Shown here: positions 7,200-13,512 of the stretch, piece after piece
How the letters are laid out: every line of letters begins with the position of its first letter
How positions within the stretch are numbered: the first letter of the stretch is position 1
DNA from: an uncultured bacterium
Lineage (GTDB): Bacteria > Bacillota_I > Bacilli_A > RF39 > UBA660
NCBI GenBank assembly: GCA_949285775.1
Contig: CASEAD010000020.1
Coordinates: 1 to 14,254, forward strand
Length of the DNA stretch: 14,254 bases
Direction of reading: 5' to 3'
Notes under the pieces: model-generated
What the model was told of the DNA's origin: nothing
Seen by the model: the letters and a program-made list of their open reading frames with translations, nothing else
The model's database searches: none
Made by a program: the position numbers and the translations under genes

Positions 7200-8812
7200 C
7201 TCTCCTTTATTTTACTATAACTAACACCATTTATCTCATCATATATATTCTTTAACTCATCAGACTCTCCACACTTAGAAACAAAATCATTATAAGCCTT
7301 ATTAAATCTATCTCTAAGTTCCTCGTTAGATTTAACCAACTCTAATAACTCTACAAACTCTTCATCATATTCTTCTTTTTTCTTTATATAATCCTTTTTA
7401 ACATATTTATATTCAGCTATGGAACTTTTATATTCTTCTTTCCAAACAGCTACCTGTACCCCCGCACTAACAGCAAGCCCAAACATAGAAATCAAGAAAA
7501 GAACAAGTGCCTCATCAGAAAAATTAAATTCAGCTTCTACTACTTCCTTAATAGTTACATCATAACTATTAACCACACTTAAATCCTCTGTATATTCATA
7601 AATCGTTTCTATATACCGACCATTATCAGCAAAATCTAGACTCAGCAAGTTTTGTATATCTGCACTCGATAACACTTCTTTATTCGTATAATAAGAATAA
7701 ATATCCACTTTTCTAGTATATTCCCCACGAGAATTTAAATAATATGGCGAACACTCCTTCAAATATATCCCGTCCCCATAACCATCAAAAGTATTATCAT
7801 TATCTATAATATTTGGCTCATTATCTCCTTGTGTCCAAGTAACAGTTCTAGTGTTAAATGAAGAAGACATCATCAAAATTGAACGAACTAAACCAACACA
7901 AGAAGTCAATACAAATACTCCAGATAAACTAAAAGCCACAGTATTTTTTAAAAACTTATTTTTTACCTCATAAAACCTATCACGAATTCGATCAATCCTA
8001 CTAGAAAAATCTCTAACATTTCTACTTTCAACAACTATATAACGATTTTTATCAAAAAACTGCTTAGAAATATCCTCTATTTCTTTTTTTATAGGCAGTA
8101 TTACATCTTTATCACTAGTCTCCAACAAAACCATTCCAATTAAATACCTATTCAAATAACTAGCATTTAACCCTTCACTATCCAATTTATTACACAACAC
8201 TTTAATCTTATCAACCTCATATAAATTATTATCCTTAATTTCTTTTCTTACCCTATCATCAATAACAGAAGAATAATTATAATTATTACTAACAAAATCA
8301 AATAAATTTCTCTTATCAAAAACTACTTCCATCTTAATAAGTAAATATATAGCATCATAAAACTTTTCTAATACATCACTAACCTCATCATAATCTATAA
8401 TCCTAACCCCATTAATTATCTTCATACAATCTACCGCACGAGAACTAATATCATCTATATTATTTTTATCAACACCACTATTAACATAATCAGTAAACTT
8501 AGATATAATAAAACACCAATCATACTTTTCTAAACCACTTTTAATCTTCTTTAACCTATTAATAGCAGTACCATATATAGACTCTAAACCAAAATTAACA
8601 ACATTATCTATCTCTCCATCTAAAGAATTATCCCGCATATCTACTCTTTTATCTAATTCTTTTTTAAGTTCATCATCAATCCTATCAACTAAAGTATTAT
8701 ATCTACCTACCTCAATACCAATATTACCTAAATTACTAATCATAACTCTAACATCATCAAGTAAAACATTATAACTAATTGCATCATTACCATATATAAC
8801 ATTATTATTCAT
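7190..8812 (-). CDS. Two-span membrane protein, paralogue B of a three-gene family (unknown function)
   Basis: This 540-residue paralogue of the downstream gene has the same order of parts. The cytoplasmic region (1-288) shares KYDWCFIISKFTDYV, DISSRAVDCMKIIN, FYDAIYLLIKMEVVFDK and FDFV with paralogue A. Span 1 is at about 289-312 and span 2 at about 434-456. The extracytoplasmic loop has WTQGDNEP (326-333), YGDGIYLKECSPYYL (345-359) and KVDIYSY (368-374). The C-terminal domain (457-540) has NEELRDRFNKAYNDFVSKCGES and SYSKIKERKK. It is longer than A mainly through an insertion near residues 45-85. The single Cys of the loop (LKEC) is conserved, so pairing between proteins is possible. ATG 8812 follows GGAGGGAAG. 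The in-frame TTG at 8818 is too close to that site. It has its own promoter (8842-8870) and probably drives paralogue A as well. Confidence 0.85.
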   Translation of the reverse strand: MNNNVIYGNDAISYNVLLDDVRVMISNLGNIGIEVGRYNTLVDRIDDELKKELDKRVDMRDNSLDGEIDNVVNFGLESIYGTAINRLKKIKSGLEKYDWCFIISKFTDYVNSGVDKNNIDDISSRAVDCMKIINGVRIIDYDEVSDVLEKFYDAIYLLIKMEVVFDKRNLFDFVSNNYNYSSVIDDRVRKEIKDNNLYEVDKIKVLCNKLDSEGLNASYLNRYLIGMVLLETSDKDVILPIKKEIEDISKQFFDKNRYIVVESRNVRDFSSRIDRIRDRFYEVKNKFLKNTVAFSLSGVFVLTSCVGLVRSILMMSSSFNTRTVTWTQGDNEPNIIDNDNTFDGYGDGIYLKECSPYYLNSRGEYTRKVDIYSYYTNKEVLSSADIQNLLSLDFADNGRYIETIYEYTEDLSVVNSYDVTIKEVVEAEFNFSDEALVLFLISMFGLAVSAGVQVAVWKEEYKSSIAEYKYVKKDYIKKKEEYDEEFVELLELVKSNEELRDRFNKAYNDFVSKCGESDELKNIYDEINGVSYSKIKERKK

Positions 8813-8835
8813 AATCAAAACTTCCCTCCAAAAGT
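8807..8835 (-). repeat. Start-leader repeat, copy B (diverged)
   Basis: The 15 bases 8807-8821 match copies A and C exactly. The ribosome-site part differs (GGAGGGAAG rather than GAAGGGAG), while the preceding GTTACTTTT resembles copy C. The same spacer TTTTGATT and the codons ATG-AAT are kept. Confidence 0.7.
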
Positions 8836-8841
8836 AACATT

Positions 8842-8870
8842 ATTATAAAATACCATCCTATATTAGTCAA
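8842..8870 (-). promoter_or_regulatory. Promoter of the paralogue B-A operon
   Basis: Minus-strand -35 TTGACT (8865-8870), 17-base spacer, perfect -10 TATAAT (8842-8847). It lies just after the terminator of paralogue C. The leader to ATG 8812 is about 23 bases. Confidence 0.72.
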
Positions 8871-8903
8871 GCAAAATATAAACAACTTACAAATTCATCA
8901 TAA

Positions 8904-8932
8904 CAAAAAGAAAGAATTTACCTCTTCTTTCT
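8904..8932 (-). terminator. Terminator after paralogue C
   Basis: Minus-strand stem AGAAAGAA (8925-8932) pairs with TTCTTTCT (8909-8916), eight perfect pairs around an 8-base loop, followed by TTTTTG. The left arm encodes the last lysine and arginine codons, and the stop TAA (8918-8920) is in the loop. Confidence 0.65.
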
Positions 8933-9895
8933 ATTTAAAGCAATCTCATTAGACTTAACATTATTAATATAACCATATAACTTCCTTAAATCATCTGTCT
9001 CTCCATATCTAGTAATAAAATCCATATAATAAATATTAAAACTATTCCTAATCTTCTCATCAGACTTAATAAAATTAACTACTTCAGATAAACTCTTCAT
9101 TAATTTTTCCTTATCAATAAGCATATCTTTTTTCATATCTCTATATTCGAAAACATCAGGAATATATTCCTTCATATCATCAAAAAAAGTTGACCCATTT
9201 CTCATAATAAGATAATATAAAAAATCAAACAAACATAAAAATATAATATTATAAACAACAGCAAAATGCCTAACCTCAAAATCAACCACTGCTTCTCTAA
9301 AATCAGCTACTGCCTCTCTTATTTCTCCCAAATTTTCTCTAACCTCCACTATATCTTGCCTTAACATATTTAAATCTTGACGAATAGATGCTAACGAAGC
9401 ATAAAACATAAACATATCAGAAATTTCCTCTAAATTATCTAAAGTCATACCTTGCAAACTCATATAGTTTGTATAACCTACTTTTTCAGGATTCATATAA
9501 GATAAGATAGAGTTAATATGTTCAATATCATTTCCTACACTAACACTACCAGCATTTAAACTCTCATCATCTAACTCAGAATCAACTTCATCAACATCAG
9601 AATCAACATCATCTCCATAAGAATAATCATTACTAAAATATGAATCTCTAAGTAACTTTGGTGTACCAAAAGCACAAATACTAATAATAGTAGCACTACA
9701 AAAACCTAATATTATACCTTTATTAAGTAAATCTCTCCTTAAACGATTTAATACTCTACTATTATGATTATACTCTCCCAATCTAGCACAATATTCATTA
9801 ATAACTTCATCATCTTTTCCTATGTTATTAGCAAACCCAGAAAGTAATCCATTTTTAAGTCTAAAAGACTTGTCCCTATCATTAAATATATTCAT
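8918..9895 (-). CDS. Two-span membrane protein, shorter paralogue C with a coiled-coil ectodomain (unknown function)
   Basis: This 325-residue protein lacks the large N-terminal cytoplasmic domain of A and B. Only a basic segment of about 58 residues precedes span 1 (about 60-77). The outer part is different too. A strongly acidic stretch (SYGDDVDSDVDEVDSELDD, 92-110) leads to a long helix with heptad-like spacing at about 163-208 (IRQDLNMLRQ, VRENLGEIREAVADFREAV), then span 2 at about 212-230. The C-terminal domain (231-325) is shared: YRDMKKDMLIDKEKL, RNSFNIYYMDFITRYGET, DDLRKLYGYIN, ending NRKKR. The start leader is identical to that of A. ATG 9895 is preferred over the upstream in-frame TTG at 9913 because AAGGGAG lies between them. 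It is a single-gene unit with its own consensus promoter and terminator. Function is not known. Confidence 0.85.
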   Translation of the reverse strand: MNIFNDRDKSFRLKNGLLSGFANNIGKDDEVINEYCARLGEYNHNSRVLNRLRRDLLNKGIILGFCSATIISICAFGTPKLLRDSYFSNDYSYGDDVDSDVDEVDSELDDESLNAGSVSVGNDIEHINSILSYMNPEKVGYTNYMSLQGMTLDNLEEISDMFMFYASLASIRQDLNMLRQDIVEVRENLGEIREAVADFREAVVDFEVRHFAVVYNIIFLCLFDFLYYLIMRNGSTFFDDMKEYIPDVFEYRDMKKDMLIDKEKLMKSLSEVVNFIKSDEKIRNSFNIYYMDFITRYGETDDLRKLYGYINNVKSNEIALNRKKR

Positions 9896-9916
9896 AATCA
9901 AAACTCCCTTCAAAAA
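9890..9916 (-). repeat. Start-leader repeat, copy C
   Basis: The 27 bases are identical to 7142-7168, covering the AAGGGAG ribosome site, its spacer and the first two codons ATG-AAT of paralogue C. Confidence 0.85.
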
Positions 9917-9924
9917 GTAAACTT

Positions 9925-9953
9925 ATTATAAACTAAGAATTTACATATGTCAA
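9925..9953 (-). promoter_or_regulatory. Full-consensus promoter of paralogue C
   Basis: Minus-strand -35 TTGACA (9948-9953), exactly 17 bases, -10 TATAAT (9925-9930). Both boxes match the sigma-A consensus at every position, so high expression is predicted unless it is repressed. The leader to ATG 9895 is about 23 bases. Confidence 0.82.
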
Positions 9954-9992
9954 GTAAAATACATAATACAGCAAAAATATAATTAATTTATC

Positions 9993-10029
9993 AAAAAAAA
10001 GAAACCAAACCTTAAGATTCCAGTTTCTT
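9993..10029 (-). terminator. Terminator after nifJ
   Basis: Minus-strand stem AAGAAAC (10023-10029) with GTTTCTT (9999-10005) is extended inward by G-U pairs and an AATC/GGTT helix with a TTAA loop, then a run of T (9993-10000). The nifJ stop TAA (10012-10014) lies in the loop. Confidence 0.7.
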
Positions 10030-13000
10030 ATAATATTCATATCTCTTCATCGCCCATTCTTTCTGATTACTAAGTATTTCCCCAGCCTTATCCTTATTAA
10101 CAACCTTTAAATTAGAATACCTATTCTCAGTCATCAAAAATTCATCATATAAATCAAAATCAACATCACGACTATCCAAATAAAACTTCTCTTCATTGGG
10201 ATTATATCTAAACGTTAAGAAATATCCACATTTAGTAGCAAGATAAGCATTATCTAAACTATGTTCCATCCCTCTTTTAATACCCTGCTCTATACAAGGA
10301 GAATACGCTATCACAATAGAAGGACCCTTATAATCATTAGCTTCCTTTAATACCTTTAAATACTGTTCTTTATTATAACCAATATTAACACATGCCACAT
10401 ATACATGAGGATAACTCATAGCAATCCTAGCTAAATCCTTCTTATAATTACTCTTACCATTAGCAGTAAAAGATGCAATAGAACCCAAATTAGATGACTT
10501 AGACGATTGCCCACCAGTATTAGAATATACCTCTGTATCCAAAACTAAAATATTAATATTATCATTTCTAGATAAAACATGATCTAACCCACCATATCCA
10601 ATATCATAAGCAAAACCATCTCCACCAACTATCCACATACTCTTAGGAGTAATATAGTCTTTATATTCTATTAATTCCTTATGCTTATCATAATCAATTT
10701 TCTTACTAACCCCTAAACATATATCATAATCATCCCTATTATCAAGCCATTCTTTAAATAACTTCTTATCTTTATTTATATTATTTCTCATATAATTAGC
10801 AATCTTATCTCTTTTTAAATTAATACCCATAAGAATACCTAAACCAAACTCAGCATTATCCTCAAATAAACTACTAGCCCACGCTACACTATAAGGCGTA
10901 CTAGGAGCACTAGCCCCATAAATAGATGAACATCCCGTTGCATTAGCAATATATAAATTATCATTAAATACCTGTGTCAAATTCTTTAAATAAGCAGTCT
11001 CACCACACCCCGCACAACTACCACTAAACTCAAACTTAGGCATAATAAACCCCTCATTTTTAACATTAAGAATATTAGACTTATAACTACCATTAACATT
11101 ATGCTTAAGCAAATAATCAAATTCATCTTGCTTATACTTATTCTTATCATATTTAACCATTTCTATTGCCTTTTTTCCCATCTTACCAGGACACACACTA
11201 GCACATAACCCACAACCAGTACAATCCTCATAAGATACACCAATTGCATAATTATACTCACGAGGCATAATAGAAGGAATAGTTTTTACCTCATCATCAC
11301 TCTTATTCATAAGAAATGGCCTAATAACTGCATGCGGACACACAAAAGCACATTGATTGCATTCTATACAATTCTCACTATTCCAACAAGGAACAACCTC
11401 CGCAATTCCTCTCTTCTCATACTTAGTCATCCCCGGTTGATATATCCCACTACTCTTATCCATAAAAGCACTAACAGGTAAAGTATCTCCCTTTAATTTA
11501 TTAATAACCTCAGCAAAAGACTTATTCTCATCATCAAAATAAACCAAATTCAACCATTTCTTATCAACCTTAAACTCTCTTAACTTAGATAAACTACTCT
11601 CAACTACCTTATTATTAATACTAACTATATTCTTACCCTTACGACTAAATCTCCTCTCATTAGATTCCTTCATAATAGATATAACCTTCTTAATATTAAT
11701 AACCTTAATAATATCAAAAATACAAATCTCCATACAAGTACTAATCTTATTCTTAAGCCCCAAATCATTAACTAACTTATAAGCATCAATAACATAAACC
11801 TTAAGCCTCTTCCGAGCCATAATATGCTTAATCTTATTAGGAAGACTCCTCTCTAACTCCTCATCAGATAAATTACTATTTAATAGTATTGTCCCTCCTA
11901 CTTGTATATTATCAAGCAAATCATACTTATACATATAACTATCCTTACTAACCACTACCAAACTAGGATTATCAACATAATAACTACTACCAATCTCTTT
12001 ATCACTAATCCTAATATGACTCCTAGTAACACCACCACTCTTCTTAGAATCATACTGAAAATAACCCTGAACAAACTTCTTCGTATTATCCCCAATAATC
12101 TTAATCAAATCCTTACTAGTAGACACCATTCCATCAGAGCCATATCCATATATCAAAAACTCAATACAATTACTAGGTATCCTAAACTTACTATCTACCC
12201 TCAAACTCAAATTAGTAACATCATCTACTATACCAATAGTGAAATTATTCTTAACCCTCTTACTACTAATATTATCATAAACAGCCTTAATCTGACTAGG
12301 AGTAGTATTCTTAGAAGAAAGCCCATACCTACCCCCAACAACTCTAATATTAGTCTCCTTAAGCGCATTAACCACATCAATATACAATAACTCCCCTTCA
12401 CTACCAAAATCACGAGCCCTGTCTAATACCCCAATACATAAAACGCTCTTAGGAATAACACTCAATAATAACTTATTAGAAAAAGGCCTAAACAAATGCA
12501 CCTCAACCATACCATACTCATCACTCTTACTATTTAAATAATCCATCGTCTCTCTAATAGTAGAACATACACTACCCATTGCCACTATAACATACTTAGC
12601 ATTCTTACTACCATAATAATTAAAAGGCTTAATATCAGTACCATTTAACTTATTCATCTTATCCATATATAACTGAACATCATCTATAATATTAATATAA
12701 TTAATATTCCTAGCCTCAGTATTTTGAAAATAAATATCATCATTCTGAGCAGTACCCCTAGTATTAGGCTTATTAGTATTCATAGCCCTATCTCTAAACC
12801 TTGCCAAAGACCTCTTATCAATAAACTTCTCTACCCTATTTAAATCCATTAACTTAATCTTATTAATCTCATGACTAGTCCTAAAACCATCAAAAAAATT
12901 AATAAAAGGTAAACTACCCTTAATAGCAGACAAATGCGCTATTGCTGCCATATAATAAGCTTCCTCAGGACTAGAAGAACATAACATACAAACACCAGTT

Positions 13001-13401
13001 CCACTAACAGCATAAACATCTTGATGATCACCAAAAATACTAAGAGCATGCGTAGATAAACTACGTGCTGCTACATGTATAACTCCCGGTAACATCTCAC
13101 CAGCCATCTTATATAAACTAGGAATCATTAACAATAATCCCTGACTAGCCGTAAAACTACTAGCCAAAACACCACTCTGCAAACTACCATGAACAAGCCC
13201 AATCGCCCCCGCTTCTGATTGCATTTCAACAACCTTAACACGATTACCAAAATAATTTAACTCCCCTCTAGAAGCCATAGAATCAATATTCTCAGCCATA
13301 GGCGTAGCAGGAGTAATAGGATATATACCACATACCTCACTAAATTTATACGCTACTAAACTAACAGCCTCATTTGCATCCATCGTTTTATACTTAACCA
13401 T
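10012..13401 (-). CDS. nifJ: Pyruvate:ferredoxin (flavodoxin) oxidoreductase, single-chain
   Basis: This 1129-residue cytoplasmic enzyme converts pyruvate, CoA and oxidised ferredoxin to acetyl-CoA, CO2 and reduced ferredoxin. It is oxygen-sensitive and a hallmark of anaerobic fermentation. All expected parts are present. YPITPATPMAE (27-37) and E59/E63 are in the pyrimidine-binding domain, and DGFRTSHEI is at 171-179. Next come GYGSDGMVSTSKDLIKIIGD (419-438), two [4Fe-4S] motifs (C678, C681, C684, C688 and C727, C730, C733, C737) and proximal-cluster cysteines C796, C799 and C824, with C1036 in YSPC as the likely fourth. The thiamine diphosphate motif GDGFAYDIGYGG (927-938) and EVYSNTGGQSSK (957-968) complete it. 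Bacterial enzymes are usually about 1170-1200 residues, so this one is slightly compact but shows no missing module. ATG 13401 follows GAGG at 8 bases. It has its own promoter and terminator. Confidence 0.97.
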   Translation of the reverse strand: MVKYKTMDANEAVSLVAYKFSEVCGIYPITPATPMAENIDSMASRGELNYFGNRVKVVEMQSEAGAIGLVHGSLQSGVLASSFTASQGLLLMIPSLYKMAGEMLPGVIHVAARSLSTHALSIFGDHQDVYAVSGTGVCMLCSSSPEEAYYMAAIAHLSAIKGSLPFINFFDGFRTSHEINKIKLMDLNRVEKFIDKRSLARFRDRAMNTNKPNTRGTAQNDDIYFQNTEARNINYINIIDDVQLYMDKMNKLNGTDIKPFNYYGSKNAKYVIVAMGSVCSTIRETMDYLNSKSDEYGMVEVHLFRPFSNKLLLSVIPKSVLCIGVLDRARDFGSEGELLYIDVVNALKETNIRVVGGRYGLSSKNTTPSQIKAVYDNISSKRVKNNFTIGIVDDVTNLSLRVDSKFRIPSNCIEFLIYGYGSDGMVSTSKDLIKIIGDNTKKFVQGYFQYDSKKSGGVTRSHIRISDKEIGSSYYVDNPSLVVVSKDSYMYKYDLLDNIQVGGTILLNSNLSDEELERSLPNKIKHIMARKRLKVYVIDAYKLVNDLGLKNKISTCMEICIFDIIKVINIKKVISIMKESNERRFSRKGKNIVSINNKVVESSLSKLREFKVDKKWLNLVYFDDENKSFAEVINKLKGDTLPVSAFMDKSSGIYQPGMTKYEKRGIAEVVPCWNSENCIECNQCAFVCPHAVIRPFLMNKSDDEVKTIPSIMPREYNYAIGVSYEDCTGCGLCASVCPGKMGKKAIEMVKYDKNKYKQDEFDYLLKHNVNGSYKSNILNVKNEGFIMPKFEFSGSCAGCGETAYLKNLTQVFNDNLYIANATGCSSIYGASAPSTPYSVAWASSLFEDNAEFGLGILMGINLKRDKIANYMRNNINKDKKLFKEWLDNRDDYDICLGVSKKIDYDKHKELIEYKDYITPKSMWIVGGDGFAYDIGYGGLDHVLSRNDNINILVLDTEVYSNTGGQSSKSSNLGSIASFTANGKSNYKKDLARIAMSYPHVYVACVNIGYNKEQYLKVLKEANDYKGPSIVIAYSPCIEQGIKRGMEHSLDNAYLATKCGYFLTFRYNPNEEKFYLDSRDVDFDLYDEFLMTENRYSNLKVVNKDKAGEILSNQKEWAMKRYEYYKKLES

Positions 13402-13425
13402 AATATATACCTCTTTTCTAATATA

Positions 13426-13454
13426 ATTATATATTAATAACCTATATTTGACAA
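13426..13454 (-). promoter_or_regulatory. Promoter of nifJ
   Basis: Minus-strand -35 TTGTCA (13449-13454), 17-base spacer, perfect -10 TATAAT (13426-13431). The leader to ATG 13401 is about 18 bases. I saw no Rex-like or other clear operator in the short region between the upstream terminator and this promoter. Confidence 0.7.
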
Positions 13455-13479
13455 GCTAAAAAAACCACCAAAATTCCCT

Positions 13480-13512
13480 ATAAAAAAAGAACTATACATA
13501 AGTACTAATTCT
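13480..13512 (-). terminator. Terminator after the M15 peptidase gene
   Basis: Minus-strand hairpin spanning 13488-13512: AGAATTAGTAC with GTATAGTTCT, ten pairs with one G-U pair and one bulged G, UUAU loop, then seven T (13481-13487). The stop codon TAG (13505-13507) lies in the upstream arm. Confidence 0.72.

Noticed and set aside
5639..9895. CRISPR-like or transposon-derived repeat array
   Set aside because: The repeated parts are homologous coding regions and start leaders spaced by gene lengths. There are no direct repeats with spacers, no terminal inverted repeats and no transposase.
5639..9895. Assignment of the trio to chemoreceptors, EzrA-like or type VII secretion proteins
   Set aside because: The two-span topology superficially fits, but no HAMP or signalling hairpin, no WxG helical pair and no other diagnostic motif is visible, so no family is claimed.
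11902..12390. Plus-strand open frame of 162 codons inside nifJ
   Set aside because: It is antisense to an intact, conserved oxidoreductase. Its composition reflects the C/A-rich strand, and no start signal is present.
13402..13504. Redox (Rex-like) operator at nifJ
   Set aside because: I looked for an inverted TTGTGA-type repeat near the promoter. Only the promoter boxes and the upstream terminator are visible.
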